From Aquipseudomonas alcaligenes_A (GTDB lineage Bacteria > Pseudomonadota > Gammaproteobacteria > Pseudomonadales > Pseudomonadaceae), in NCBI GenBank assembly GCA_048595745.1, contig CP184361.1: a stretch of 64,000 nucleotides of DNA; one strand, written 5' to 3'. The translations under genes and the position numbers were made by a program. How positions within the stretch are numbered: position 1 is the stretch's first letter; each line of letters begins with the position of its first letter. The notes beneath the pieces are model-generated. The model was not told where the DNA came from. It made no database searches and worked only from the letters and a program-made list of their open reading frames with translations. Below, piece by piece: positions 16,461 to 25,077 of this stretch.

Positions 16461-16551
16461 GTTGGGCAATGTTTACCTGGAAAATTCCCCCACGGGCCAG
16501 GTGAAATGGTCAGCGACAGGCTCTAAAATGCGCCGCCATCGGAGGCTGCGG

Positions 16552-16986
16552 ATGCCTGCCATGTGGCAACAACGGCTGATCAGCCTGCGCGCAAGGGCGC
16601 GCGGGTTTCACCTGGTGACCGACGAACTGGTCGCGGCGCTGCCTGAACTGGCCCAGTGCCGGATCGGTCTGCTGCACCTGTGGCTGCAGCACACGTCCGC
16701 CTCGCTGACCATCAACGAAAATGCCGATGGTGCGGTGCGACGTGACTTCGAGCGCTTCTTCAACCGTCTTGTGCCCCAGGGTGAGGGTGGCTACGAGCAC
16801 GACTACGAGGGGCCGGACGATCTGCCGGCGCACTTCAAGTCGAGCCTGCTCGGTTGTCAGCTGAGCCTGCCCGTCAGCGAGGGGCGTCTGGCACTTGGCA
16901 CCTGGCAGGGTATCTATCTCGGCGAGCACCGCGATCATGGCGGTTCACGCCGGGTACTGGCGACCCTGCAGGGCGAGTGGCGTTGA
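16552..16986 (+). CDS. YjbQ family protein (UPF0047)
   Basis: A 144-residue YjbQ/UPF0047 protein. Signature stretches include LHLWLQHTSASLTINENAD and the C-terminal LGTWQGIYLGEHRDHGGSRR, with conserved His residues. Some members show low thiamine-phosphate synthase activity, but the physiological role is unknown. The ATG at 16552 was chosen because GGAGG lies 7 bases upstream; ATG 16561 and 16528 are alternatives. Confidence 0.9.
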   Translation: MPAMWQQRLISLRARARGFHLVTDELVAALPELAQCRIGLLHLWLQHTSASLTINENADGAVRRDFERFFNRLVPQGEGGYEHDYEGPDDLPAHFKSSLLGCQLSLPVSEGRLALGTWQGIYLGEHRDHGGSRRVLATLQGEWR

Positions 16987-17074
16987 AGACCGAAGAATTT
17001 TTTCCGGTGGCATGTTTGCAATGCGTGCCACTGGGCTATAAGTAACCTGCTTTGCGCAAGTCATGAGGTAGAAC

Positions 17075-17404
17075 ATGAGCGACGAAGAACTGGAACAGGA
17101 CGACCTGGAAGGCGCCGACGAGGATGACGGCGAGGAGCTGGAAGCGGCTGATGCCGGTGATGATGGCGAGGACGATGGCAGCGATGCCGTAGAGCCTGGC
17201 AGCAAACCGAGCAAGAAGGCCAAGGCGGCTGAGGAAGTCGAGGAACTGCCCAGTGTAGAAGCCAAGCAGAAGGAGCGCGACGCCCTGGCCCGTGCCATGG
17301 AGGAGTTCCTCTCGCGGGGTGGCAAGGTCCAGGAGATCGAGGCCAACGTGGTGGCTGATCCGCCCAAGAAGCCAGACAGCAAGTACGGCAGCCGCCCCAT
17401 CTGA
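17075..17404 (+). CDS. sutA: transcriptional regulator SutA
   Basis: A 109-residue protein matching Pseudomonas SutA, a small RNA-polymerase-binding regulator that boosts ribosomal and housekeeping transcription in slow growth. It has a very acidic, disordered N-terminus (MSDEELEQDDLEGADEDDG), then a conserved helical core (VEELPSVEAKQKERDALARA, MEEFLSRGGKVQEIEANVV) and the tail ADPPKKPDSKYGSRPI. The ATG at 17075 follows a weak ribosome site (GAGGTAG). A bidirectional terminator follows. Confidence 0.95.
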   Translation: MSDEELEQDDLEGADEDDGEELEAADAGDDGEDDGSDAVEPGSKPSKKAKAAEEVEELPSVEAKQKERDALARAMEEFLSRGGKVQEIEANVVADPPKKPDSKYGSRPI

Positions 17405-17421
17405 GGACGGTCGCCGCCATG

Positions 17422-17449
17422 AAAAAGCCCGCCATCCGGCGGGCTTTTT
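17422..17449. terminator. bidirectional terminator between sutA and yigB
   Basis: AAAAAGCCCGCC, ATCC loop, GGCGGGCTTTTT. A 12-bp stem with A- and T-runs on either side serves both convergent genes. Confidence 0.95.
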
Positions 17450-17460
17450 CATGATTGGCT

Positions 17461-18165
17461 CTAACGCACGGCGCTCCAGCCGGCCAGCAGCGCCGGCAGC
17501 TCGGCCAGGCGGCGGATCTGCGCGTCGGGGGCGGCCTCGCCCTGCCAGTCCTTGCCTTGCGGGTTGAACCAGATGGCGCGCAGGCCCGCGGCCTTGGCCC
17601 CGGCGATATCGTCGCCGGGGTGATCACCGATATGGGCGGCCTGCGGCGCCTCCACTCCGGCGCGTTGCAGGGCGTTGTGGAAGGGCTTGGGATCAGGCTT
17701 GCCAATGCCCATCTGCTCGGCGCTGATGGCGAAGCGGAAGTAGTCGGCCAGGCCCAGGCGGGCCACCTCGGCGTTGCCGTTGGTGATCACGCCGAGGATG
17801 TAGCGCTCGGCCAGGTGTTCGAGGATACGGTGCACGTCGGGAAAGAACTCGACCCGGTGGCGGGCCTCGAGAAACACCTGGAAGCCCTGTTCGGCCAGCA
17901 CCTGCGCTTCGCCCTGTGGATAGCCGGCCTCCTCCAGTGCGTGGAACAGGATACGCCGGCGCAGCTCGCTGAGGCGATGCTTGAGCATGGGCTCGGTGCC
18001 CAGCAGGCGTGCGCGAATGGCCCACAGGTGCTCGATGGGCACTGGCCCCAGGCGCGGTGCTTCGGCAGCCAGCCAGTCACGCAAGGCGGCCTCGGCGCCG
18101 TGCATCACCGGGGCCACGTCCCACAGGGTGTCGTCGAGGTCGAAGGTGATCAGGCGCAGGCTCAT
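17461..18165 (-). CDS. yigB: HAD-family phosphatase YigB
   Basis: A 234-residue haloacid-dehalogenase hydrolase. Motif I FDLDDTLWD (8-16), motif II VITNGN, motif III KPDPKPF and motif IV HIGDHPGDDIAGAKAAG are all intact. In E. coli YigB, encoded behind xerC, dephosphorylates 5-amino-6-ribitylamino-uracil phosphate in flavin synthesis. The same position here supports that name. It overlaps the xerC stop by 4 bases (ATGA) and is last gene of the dapF-DUF484-xerC-yigB operon. Confidence 0.88.
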   Translation of the reverse strand: MSLRLITFDLDDTLWDVAPVMHGAEAALRDWLAAEAPRLGPVPIEHLWAIRARLLGTEPMLKHRLSELRRRILFHALEEAGYPQGEAQVLAEQGFQVFLEARHRVEFFPDVHRILEHLAERYILGVITNGNAEVARLGLADYFRFAISAEQMGIGKPDPKPFHNALQRAGVEAPQAAHIGDHPGDDIAGAKAAGLRAIWFNPQGKDWQGEAAPDAQIRRLAELPALLAGWSAVR

Positions 18166-19058
18166 GGGGTCTCGCTCTTGCGTTTGGCGCGCGGGTGGGC
18201 GCCGTCGTAGACCTTGGCCAGGTGCTGGAAGTCCAGATGGGTGTAGATCTGCGTGGTGGCGATGTCGGCATGGCCGAGCAGCTCCTGCACGGCGCGCAGG
18301 TCCTGGCTGGATTCCAGCATGTGGCTGGCGAAGGAGTGCCGCAGCATGTGCGGGTGCAGGTGCTGGCCCAGCTCGCGTACGCCGGCCTGGCGCACCCGCA
18401 ACTGAATGGCGCGTGGGGTCAGGCGCTTGCCCTGGCGGCCAACGAACACCGCACCATCCTGCGGGTTGCTCAGGGCGCGCAGCGGCAGCCAGGCCTGCAT
18501 GGCCTCGCGGGCCTTGCGCCCGATCGGCAGCTCGCGCGCCTTGTTGCCCTTGCCGCGCACCCGGACCAGGCCAGCGGGCAGGTCGAGGCCGTCGAGATCC
18601 AGGCCGACCAGTTCCGACAGGCGCAGGCCGGAGGAATAGAAGAGTTCGAGCATGGCCTGGTCGCGGCGAGCGATGAAATCATCCTCCACGCCGCCATCCA
18701 GCAGCTGCGCCGTACGGTCGGCATCCAGGGCGCGCGGCAGGCGGCGCTCGCCTTTCGGCGCGGAGAGGCCGGCCGCCGGGTCATGCCGGCACTCGCCTTC
18801 GCGATTGAGGTACTGGTAGAGGCCGCGCACGGCCGAGAGCAGGCGCGCCAGCGAACGGCTGGACTGCCCCTGGGCGTGCAGGCGCGCGACCATGGCGCGC
18901 AGGCCGCGGGTATCCAGCGCATCCCAACTGGCTACGCCGTGCTTCTCGCACAGGACGAGGACTTTCTGCAGGTCACGGCGATAGCCGTCCAGGGTATGGC
19001 TGGACACCTGGCGCTCGCTGCGCAGGTGTTCGAGGAAGGCGTCGAGGCTGCTCTGCAT
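18162..19058 (-). CDS. xerC: site-specific tyrosine recombinase XerC
   Basis: A 298-residue recombinase that, with XerD, resolves chromosome dimers at dif. Catalytic residues: R146 (SGLRLSEL), K170 (RGKGNKAREL), H237 and R240 (HPHMLRHSFASH), H263 (LLGHADIATTQ) and Y272 (IYTHLDF). The start MQSSLDAFLEHLRSE at 19058 gives the family length. It is the housekeeping recombinase, distinct in size and GC content from the three island recombinases. Confidence 0.96.
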   Translation of the reverse strand: MQSSLDAFLEHLRSERQVSSHTLDGYRRDLQKVLVLCEKHGVASWDALDTRGLRAMVARLHAQGQSSRSLARLLSAVRGLYQYLNREGECRHDPAAGLSAPKGERRLPRALDADRTAQLLDGGVEDDFIARRDQAMLELFYSSGLRLSELVGLDLDGLDLPAGLVRVRGKGNKARELPIGRKAREAMQAWLPLRALSNPQDGAVFVGRQGKRLTPRAIQLRVRQAGVRELGQHLHPHMLRHSFASHMLESSQDLRAVQELLGHADIATTQIYTHLDFQHLAKVYDGAHPRAKRKSETP

Positions 19059-19101
19059 GAAGACTCCGGCAGACGACGATAGGCCGCGCGCGGCCCGGGG
19101 T

Positions 19102-19794
19102 TCAGCGCACCGAGCGCAGCGGCGCGGCGAAGCGCGGCAGCACGCGGGCCAGGACCTCGGCGACGTAGCCGAGGAACAGGGTGCCGAGGCTGCTCTTGTA
19201 GTGCTGTGGGTCGGGGCTGCCGATGGCCAGCACGCCATGCAGGCCCTGGTGGGTCAGGCTGACCACGGCGGCCGAGCCGACCTGGGTGCATTCGTCCGCG
19301 CCGAAGAGAAACTCCAGTTCGGCCGGGCGCAGCACGCCGCAGGTGGTCTTGCCGCCGCCGAGCAGGCCGCCGATGGCCTGGTGGGCCTCGGCCGAACTGA
19401 CCGAGCGGCCCACGCCCAGCGGCGTCTCGCTGAACAGGATGAGGCTGACGAAGGGCACCTGGAACTCATGGCGCAAGCTGTCTTCCACTGCGCCGATGAC
19501 TTCTTCCAGGCTGCCGGCGTCGAGCAGGTCGAGCACCAGGCGGCGGGTCTTGTCGAACAGGCGGTCGTTGTCGCGGGCCACGTCCATCAGCTGCGACAGG
19601 CGATGGCGCATCTCGATGTTGCGCTCGCGCAGCAGCTTGACCTGGCGCTCCACCAGCGACACGGCCTCGCCGGGCTGATGCGGAATGCGCAGCTCGGGGA
19701 TCAGCTCCTCATGGTCGACGAAGAATTCCGGGTGCTGCCGCAGGTAGGCGGCAACGGCTTCGGCATCCAGTGGCATCTGATCCTGCGTACTCAT
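19102..19794 (-). CDS. DUF484 family protein
   Basis: A 230-residue DUF484 protein (YigA-like, GAF-type fold). It begins MSTQDQMPLDAEAVAAYLRQ with the typical HPEFF motif, followed by a coiled coil (LVERQVKLLRERNIEMRHRL) and a GAF-like C-terminal domain. The function is unknown, but the position between dapF and xerC is conserved in gammaproteobacteria. The start overlaps the dapF stop by 4 bases (ATGA). Confidence 0.92.
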   Translation of the reverse strand: MSTQDQMPLDAEAVAAYLRQHPEFFVDHEELIPELRIPHQPGEAVSLVERQVKLLRERNIEMRHRLSQLMDVARDNDRLFDKTRRLVLDLLDAGSLEEVIGAVEDSLRHEFQVPFVSLILFSETPLGVGRSVSSAEAHQAIGGLLGGGKTTCGVLRPAELEFLFGADECTQVGSAAVVSLTHQGLHGVLAIGSPDPQHYKSSLGTLFLGYVAEVLARVLPRFAAPLRSVR

Positions 19795-20621
19795 AGGCGA
19801 ACCTGTCCTTCGTACACGCGAACGGCGGGTCCGGTCATCATAACCGGCTGGCCCGGACCTGCCCACTCGATGGACAGCTTGCCGCCTGGCAGCTCCAGCT
19901 GCAGCGGCGAGTCCATCCAGCCCTGGCGGATGGCGGCCACGGCGGCGGCGCAGGCGCCGGTGCCACAGGCCTGGGTCTCGCCGGCGCCGCGTTCCCACAC
20001 GCGCAGGCGCGCCTGCTTGCGGTCGATGACCTGCAGGAAGCCGACGTTGACCCGCTTGGGAAAGCGCGGGTGGTGCTCCAGCTTCGGCCCCAGGCTGTGC
20101 ACCGGCGCCGTGTCGACATTGTCGACGCGCAGCACGGCGTGCGGGTTGCCCATGGACACGGCCGCCAGCTCATGCCGCTCGCCGTCCACGTCCACCGTAT
20201 AGCTGAGCGCCTCGGCGTCGGCCTGGAAGGGGATCTGCTCGGGGACCAGGCGCGGCGCGCCCATGTCCACGGTGACCTGGCCATCCGGACGCAGGTTGAG
20301 TTCGATGATGCCGCCCTTGGTCTCGACGCGGATCTGCCGCTTCACGGTCAGGCGCTTGTCCACCACGAAGCGCGCGAAGCAGCGCGCGCCGTTGCCGCAC
20401 TGCTCCACTTCCGAACCGTCGGAGTTGAAGATGCGGTAGCGGAAGTCCACGTCCGGGTTGGTCGGCGCCTCCACCAGCAGCAGCTGGTCGAAGCCGACGC
20501 CGGTGTGGCGGTCGCCCCAGGCCTTGGCGTGCTTGGGCTGGATATGCGCGTGCTGGCTGATCAGGTCGAGGACCATGAAGTCGTTGCCGAGGCCGTGCAT
20601 CTTGGTGAAGCGCAATAGCAT
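19791..20621 (-). CDS. dapF: diaminopimelate epimerase
   Basis: A 276-residue DapF, which converts LL- to meso-diaminopimelate for lysine and peptidoglycan synthesis. Catalytic cysteines C75 (EQCGNGARC) and C219 (ACGTGACA) are present. The N-terminus MLLRFTKMHGLGNDFMVLD is characteristic. It sits 10 bases behind lysA, so the two steps of the pathway are encoded together. Confidence 0.97.
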   Translation of the reverse strand: MLLRFTKMHGLGNDFMVLDLISQHAHIQPKHAKAWGDRHTGVGFDQLLLVEAPTNPDVDFRYRIFNSDGSEVEQCGNGARCFARFVVDKRLTVKRQIRVETKGGIIELNLRPDGQVTVDMGAPRLVPEQIPFQADAEALSYTVDVDGERHELAAVSMGNPHAVLRVDNVDTAPVHSLGPKLEHHPRFPKRVNVGFLQVIDRKQARLRVWERGAGETQACGTGACAAAVAAIRQGWMDSPLQLELPGGKLSIEWAGPGQPVMMTGPAVRVYEGQVRL

Positions 20622-20631
20622 GATCGCGCCC

Positions 20632-21879
20632 TCACTGCGGCAGCAGGCTTTCGCCGGCGTAGAGTTCCTCGATGGTCTCGCGGCGACGCACCTCGAAGAC
20701 CTGCTCGCCGTCCACCAGCACCTCGGCGGCGCGGCCGCGGGTGTTGTAGTTGGAACTCATGACGAAGCCATAGGCGCCGGCCGAGCGCACGGCCAGCAGG
20801 TCGCCTTCGGCCAGCACCAGTTCGCGGCCCTTGGCCAGGAAGTCGCCGGTCTCGCAGATCGGCCCGACCAGGTCGTACTGGCGCGCCTCGCCGTCACGCG
20901 GCTGCACCGGGGTGACGTCCATCCAGGCCTGGTACAGGGCCGGGCGAATCAGGTCGTTCATCGCCGCGTCGACGATGGCGAAGTCCTTGTGCGCGGTGTG
21001 CTTGAGGTATTCCACACGGGTCAGCAGCACGCCGGCGTTGGCCACGATGGAGCGGCCCGGTTCGAACACCAGAGCCAGCTCGCGGCCCTTGAGGCGCTCG
21101 CGTACGGCGGCGATGTAGTCGCCGGCCAGCGGCGGCTGCTCGTCGCGGTATTGCACGCCGAGGCCGCCGCCGAGGTCCAGGTGCCGGATCTGGATGCCTT
21201 GCGCGGCCAGCTGGTCGATCAGCGCCAGCAGGCGCTCCAGGGCGTCGAGGAAGGGCGGCAGGCTGGTCAGCTGCGAGCCGATGTGGCAGTCCACGCCGAC
21301 GATGCGCAGGTTCGCCAGTTCGGCGGCGCGGGCATACACGGCCGGGGCCTGCTCGATGTCGATGCCGAACTTGTTTTCTTTCAGGCCGGTGGAGATGTAC
21401 GGGTGGGTGCCGGCGTCCACGTCCGGGTTGACCCGCAGCGAGATGCTGGCGGTCTTGCCCAGTTCGGCGGCCACCAGCTGCAGGCGCTCCAGTTCATCCA
21501 CCGATTCGACGTTGAAGCAGTGCACGCCGACTTCCAGGGCGCGGCGCATGTCGTCGCGGGTCTTGCCGACGCCGGAGAAGACGATCTTGCCCGGCTCGCC
21601 GCCGGCGGCCAGGACGCGTTCCAGCTCGCCCCGGGAGACGATGTCGAAGCCGGCGCCAAGGCGCGCGAGGACGTTCAGCACGCCCAGGTTGGAGTTGGCC
21701 TTGACCGCGAAGCACACCAGATGCGGCATGCCGGCCAGTGCGTCGGCATAGGCGCGGTACTGCGCCTCGATGTGGGCGCGGGAATAGACATAGGTGGGCG
21801 TGCCGAAGCGTTCGGCAATGGCGGACAGGGCCACGCCCTCCGCGAACAGTTGCCCGTCGCGGCTGGTAAAGGCTTGCAT
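20632..21879 (-). CDS. lysA: diaminopimelate decarboxylase
   Basis: A 415-residue PLP-dependent LysA, the last step of lysine synthesis. The PLP-binding Lys lies in CFAVKANSNLGVL. The GGGLGVQYRDEQPP loop, CHIGSQ and the C-terminal CETGDFLAKGREL and AGAYGFVMSSNYNTRGR motifs are all intact. It starts 9 bases after lptM and precedes dapF. Confidence 0.97.
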   Translation of the reverse strand: MQAFTSRDGQLFAEGVALSAIAERFGTPTYVYSRAHIEAQYRAYADALAGMPHLVCFAVKANSNLGVLNVLARLGAGFDIVSRGELERVLAAGGEPGKIVFSGVGKTRDDMRRALEVGVHCFNVESVDELERLQLVAAELGKTASISLRVNPDVDAGTHPYISTGLKENKFGIDIEQAPAVYARAAELANLRIVGVDCHIGSQLTSLPPFLDALERLLALIDQLAAQGIQIRHLDLGGGLGVQYRDEQPPLAGDYIAAVRERLKGRELALVFEPGRSIVANAGVLLTRVEYLKHTAHKDFAIVDAAMNDLIRPALYQAWMDVTPVQPRDGEARQYDLVGPICETGDFLAKGRELVLAEGDLLAVRSAGAYGFVMSSNYNTRGRAAEVLVDGEQVFEVRRRETIEELYAGESLLPQ

Positions 21880-21888
21880 GGAACCCCC

Positions 21889-22026
21889 TTAGAGGAAGAC
21901 GTCTTTGTCGCGTTCTTTGACGGTCTTGTCGTCGTCGGGCAGGTACAGCGGGCCTTTCTGGCCACAGCCGGCGAGGGCGGCGGTGAAAACGGCGAGCGCG
22001 ATGAAGGGCAGCAGCAGGCGCTTCAT
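21889..22026 (-). CDS. lptM: LptM (YifL/LppL-type) lipoprotein
   Basis: A 45-residue lipoprotein. The signal peptide MKRLLLPFIALAVFTAALAG is followed by the lipobox Cys (LAGCGQKGPLYLP). The CGQKGPLYLP motif is diagnostic of LptM, which helps oxidative maturation of the LptDE translocon. The ATG at 22026 follows AGGACACCACC. It heads the lysA-dapF operon, as in many gammaproteobacteria. The upstream frame extension to 22071 lacks a signal-like start and is rejected. Confidence 0.93.
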   Translation of the reverse strand: MKRLLLPFIALAVFTAALAGCGQKGPLYLPDDDKTVKERDKDVFL

Positions 22027-22190
22027 GGTGGTGTCCTTTGCAAAATCGTGAATGGCCCGGAGTATACCCACCCCCCGGCCCCTTGCCTATGCACGCCTGG
22101 CGGGGGCTGCGCCCCTTGTCGTGGCGCGTTCGGCTTGCCCGCGACGGCGGGTTTGCGGCTAGCATGGCGGCTAAAAATCACGGAGTCGCG

Positions 22191-23243
22191 ATGGAAGTCC
22201 CCGTTCCCGCCGCCAGCTCGGTCTCGGTCGCCTACCTGCAGGGCCTGCTCGATTACCTGGAACGCCAGGGTTTCGCCAGCGCCGGGCTGCTGGCCAAGGT
22301 GCAGCTGAACCCGGCGATCCTGGCCCAGCGCGACCAGCGAATCGCTGTCAGCACCTACCTGGAACTGCTCGGCGAGGGCGTGCGCCTGACCGGCGACGAC
22401 AACCTCGGCCTGCACCTGGGCGAGGCCATGCGCCCCGGCTACTACGGGGTGCTCGGCTACCTGATCATGAGCTGCGCGACCCTGGCCGATGCCCTGCACC
22501 GCCAGGCTCGCTATGCCGCGCTGGTGGGTAACCTGGGCCGCGTCGACCTTGACGAGGAACCACCGCGTGCGGGGCTGGAGCCGCAGGTAGCGCACAGCTG
22601 GGAGCCGCTGGTGCACCAGCAGCAGCGCCAGCACAGCGAGGAGACGCTGGCCGGCTGGCTGACTTTCGGGCGCTGGATCACCGGTCTGCAGATCTCGCCT
22701 ACCGAAGTGCGCTTCCAGCATCCGGCGCCGGCCGATACCAGCGAGCACCGGCGCATCTTCGGCTGCCCGGTGCTGTTCGGTCAGGCCGACAACGCCCTGG
22801 TATTCCCCAAGCGCCTGTTGAACACCCCGCTGGGCCAGGCCGACGCTCAGTTGCGCCAGCTGCTCGATGCCCACGCCGACCGCCTGCTCGGCCAGCTCAA
22901 CCAGGGCCACAGCGTGCTCGACCGCGCGCGTCGCGAACTGGCACGCCAGCTGCCGGAGCAGGGCGCCGACCTTGAGTTGCTGGCGCACAGCCTGCAGCTC
23001 AGTGCGCGCACGTTGCAGCGCCGCCTGCGCGAGGCCGGGCTGTCGTTCAGCGAACTGCTCGACGAGACCCGCCAGCAACTGGTGCTGCATTACCTGCGCG
23101 ACCCGGCGCTGGAGCTGGCGGAAATTGCCTTCCTGGTCGGTTTCAGCGAGGCCGGCTCGCTGGCCCGCGCGTTCCGCCGCTGGACCGGGCAGAGCCCCGG
23201 CGCCTACCGACAGAGTCTGCTAGATTCCGCCTCCCAATCCTGA
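22191..23243 (+). CDS. AraC-family transcriptional regulator
   Basis: A 350-residue regulator. The N-terminal ~200 residues match the arabinose-binding-like domain of OruR/ArgR-type AraC regulators (YYGVLGYLIMSCATLADAL). The C-terminal ~100 residues are the double-HTH AraC domain (SLQLSARTLQRRLREAGLSF and IAFLVGFSEAGSLARAFRRW). The target is unknown. It is inserted between lptM and cyaY, divergent from lptM. The ATG at 22191 was chosen because GGAG lies 6 bases upstream. Confidence 0.9.
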   Translation: MEVPVPAASSVSVAYLQGLLDYLERQGFASAGLLAKVQLNPAILAQRDQRIAVSTYLELLGEGVRLTGDDNLGLHLGEAMRPGYYGVLGYLIMSCATLADALHRQARYAALVGNLGRVDLDEEPPRAGLEPQVAHSWEPLVHQQQRQHSEETLAGWLTFGRWITGLQISPTEVRFQHPAPADTSEHRRIFGCPVLFGQADNALVFPKRLLNTPLGQADAQLRQLLDAHADRLLGQLNQGHSVLDRARRELARQLPEQGADLELLAHSLQLSARTLQRRLREAGLSFSELLDETRQQLVLHYLRDPALELAEIAFLVGFSEAGSLARAFRRWTGQSPGAYRQSLLDSASQS

Positions 23244-23450
23244 GCCTTCCCGGGATTTGCTGCGCGTCGGCCAGTCGGCGTTGAAAACGTTCTCGGAAAG
23301 CAGCTTGCTGCTGACGCGCTTTAGCGCGGCCCGAAGGGTGAGCGAAGCGAGCAATGCTCATTTACTGTCTGTAAACTGCGCTTCCTTGCCCATTTTCGCC
23401 TTGTCTGGCTCTAGCTCGCTAAATCCCAGAAAGGCTCAGAGGACGTTGTT
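23244..23450. repeat. candidate dispersed extragenic repeat upstream of cyaY
   Basis: The ~200-base gap holds short dyads (GCAGCTTGCTGC near 23300; GCGCTTTAGCGC near 23320) and a tract running CCCGAAGGGTGAGCGAAGCG (from about 23331). I recognise it as resembling a long extragenic repeat seen in several Pseudomonas genomes. Only one copy is in the window, so this is from memory and not shown here. Confidence 0.35.
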
Positions 23451-23783
23451 ATGAGTTTGAGCGAAGCCCGTTTCCATGACCTGGTCGATGCCGCCCAGCA
23501 GGCCGTGGAAGACATTTTCGATGACAGCGACCTGGACCTCGACCTGGAGAACAGCGGAGGCGTGCTCACCGTGCGTTTCGAGAATGGCAGCCAGGTGATC
23601 CTCAGCCGCCAGGAACCGCTGCGTCAGCTGTGGGTGGCGGCGCGCTCCGGTGGCTTCCATTTCGACTACGACGAGGCGCAGGGCCTGTGGATCTGCGACA
23701 CCAGCGAAGAGCCGCTGGGCGAGCTGCTGACCCGGGTGACCCGCGAGCAGGCCGGTGAAGAGCTCGAGTTCGACGAACTCTGA
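23451..23783 (+). CDS. cyaY: iron donor protein CyaY (bacterial frataxin)
   Basis: A 110-residue frataxin that modulates iron-sulphur cluster assembly. An acidic first helix (RFHDLVDAAQQAVEDIFDDS, then DLDLDLENSGG) is followed by beta strands with the signature QLWVAARSGGFHFDYD. Length and motifs are typical. The ATG at 23451 follows GAGGACG. Confidence 0.96.
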   Translation: MSLSEARFHDLVDAAQQAVEDIFDDSDLDLDLENSGGVLTVRFENGSQVILSRQEPLRQLWVAARSGGFHFDYDEAQGLWICDTSEEPLGELLTRVTREQAGEELEFDEL

Positions 23784-23958
23784 GGTCGTCGACTCGCCCT
23801 GCCGCCGGCAGTGCTGCCTGGATGACCACGATGTGTGTCTGGGCTGTGGTCGTAGCCTGAGCGAGATCCTCGAATGGGGGCGGGCCGGCAGCGAGCGACG
23901 TCGGGCGATCTGTCAGGCCGCACAACAGCGTCTGCGGCCGACGCCCTTTTCCCGATGA
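23755..23958 (+). CDS. DUF1289 domain protein
   Basis: A ~67-residue protein with the DUF1289 Cys pattern SPCRRQCCLDDHDVCLGCGR, probably a small metal-binding module of unknown function. A GTG start at 23755 would overlap the end of cyaY by 29 bases. No ATG exists, and a shorter alternative start is not obvious. It is followed by a strong terminator. Confidence 0.8.
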   Translation: MKSSSSTNSEVVDSPCRRQCCLDDHDVCLGCGRSLSEILEWGRAGSERRRAICQAAQQRLRPTPFSR

Positions 23959-24019
23959 CCACCCGGTCTTGCTTATTGCCGGGCTTGTGGTAGCTTCACC
24001 GAAAGCTGACCCAATGATC

Positions 24020-24045
24020 AAAACCCCGCCTTCGGGCGGGGTTTT
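24020..24045 (+). terminator. intrinsic terminator after the DUF1289 gene
   Basis: AAAACCCCGCC, TTCG loop, GGCGGGGTTTT. An 11-bp stem with a T-run, 60 bases after the stop. Confidence 0.92.
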
Positions 24046-24078
24046 GCTTTATCTGGCCCAAGGAGAGAACCCGTCGCC

Positions 24079-24486
24079 ATGAGCAACACCCCCGCCATTA
24101 CCATCACCCGTCTCGATCTGCAGCGCCTGGAGCGCCTGCTCGACAGCCTGGAGGACTTCGGCCCGACCGCCGAGGCGCTGGAAAGGGAGTTGGCGCGTGC
24201 CCAGGTGGTAGGTCATGACGAGGTACCGGCCGGGGTGGTGACCATGAACTCGCGGGTACATTGCCGCGAAGAAGGCAGCGGCAAGGACTGGCACCTGACC
24301 CTGGTGTTCCCCGAGGATGCCGGCGGTGAAGGGCGTGTGTCGATCCTGGCGCCGGTCGGTTGCGCGCTGCTCGGCCTTTCCGTCGGCCAGCAGATCGACT
24401 GGCCGGGGCCAGCCGGCAAGCCGCTCAAGCTCACCCTGCTGGCCGTGGAATACCAGCCGGAAGCGGCTGGCGAGTACCAGCGCTAG
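24079..24486 (+). CDS. rnk: nucleoside diphosphate kinase regulator Rnk
   Basis: A 135-residue Rnk, a GreA/GreB-fold protein that binds RNA polymerase and affects nucleoside diphosphate kinase levels and, in P. aeruginosa, alginate production. It has a short N-terminal helical hairpin (RLDLQRLERLLDSL), then the FKBP-like C-terminal domain ending in SILAPVGCALLGLSVGQQI. It starts at 24079 after AAGGAGAG. It converges on the small gene behind it with a 4-base overlap. Confidence 0.93.
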   Translation: MSNTPAITITRLDLQRLERLLDSLEDFGPTAEALERELARAQVVGHDEVPAGVVTMNSRVHCREEGSGKDWHLTLVFPEDAGGEGRVSILAPVGCALLGLSVGQQIDWPGPAGKPLKLTLLAVEYQPEAAGEYQR

Positions 24487-24701
24487 GCCAGCAGCAAGCG
24501 CCGCGCCAATGCCTGCTGCGCGCGGCAGGGCGGTGCATCGCTGCCGCGCCTGAGCCGCTCGTCCAGCTCCAGAAAGCGCGCCATGTTCTGGTTGCACTCG
24601 ATGCCGCCTCCGGCGATCTGGCCCTTGCCGGCCAGCGCCGGGCCTTTGATCAGTGCCAGCAACAGGAACAGCAGCAGTGCGCGCGGCGGGGAGAGCTGCA
24701 T
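24483..24701 (-). CDS. small exported hypothetical protein
   Basis: A 72-residue protein with a clear signal peptide (MQLSPPRALLLFLLLALIKG, cleavage after ALA). The ~47-residue mature part contains two Cys (ECNQNM and PPCRAQQ) that could form a disulphide in the periplasm. No family recognised. It starts 2 bases after the next small gene and ends overlapping rnk. Confidence 0.6.
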   Translation of the reverse strand: MQLSPPRALLLFLLLALIKGPALAGKGQIAGGGIECNQNMARFLELDERLRRGSDAPPCRAQQALARRLLLA

Positions 24702-24703
24702 GG

Positions 24704-24892
24704 CTAGCCTCCCACTCGGATGGCGCCGAGCAGGGCCTGCAGTACTGGCTGCAGTGCGGGGCCGACGGGCTTCGGCCCGGATACCTCGGTAGCGGCCAGG
24801 CTCAGGGCCAGAAACACGCTGGCGATGACGGACAGCAGGCCGAAGCCGGCGAGGGTGCCATGGTCCGCGTTTGGGTGAATGAGCCTGGGCAT
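24704..24892 (-). CDS. small single-pass membrane hypothetical protein
   Basis: A 62-residue protein with one hydrophobic segment (LAGFGLLSVIASVFLALSLA). The start at 24892 (MPRLIHPN) has a GGGA about 10 bases upstream and is preferred over 24943, which has no ribosome site. It is directly followed by the small exported protein, so the two probably form a pair. No family recognised. Confidence 0.5.
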   Translation of the reverse strand: MPRLIHPNADHGTLAGFGLLSVIASVFLALSLAATEVSGPKPVGPALQPVLQALLGAIRVGG

Positions 24893-25077
24893 GCTGCGCG
24901 TTCCCGGGAGGTTGCTGGACGTGGCAGCTTCCCTCAGGCGCATTCGATTGAATAATGGTCCTTGCTCGTATCAGGTATCAGTGAAATCGATATTTTATGC
25001 CGTGCCAGGATTTCCGCTGCCACGTGCCTGTCACTCGGCTAGAGTCTGATAGTCCCGTCGCCGGCAAGGAGGCCGCC

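Noticed and set aside
13680..16469. 929-codon open frame on the minus strand
   Set aside because: It is antisense to glnK, amtB and the second amt gene, which have full family motifs. It is an effect of high GC in third positions.
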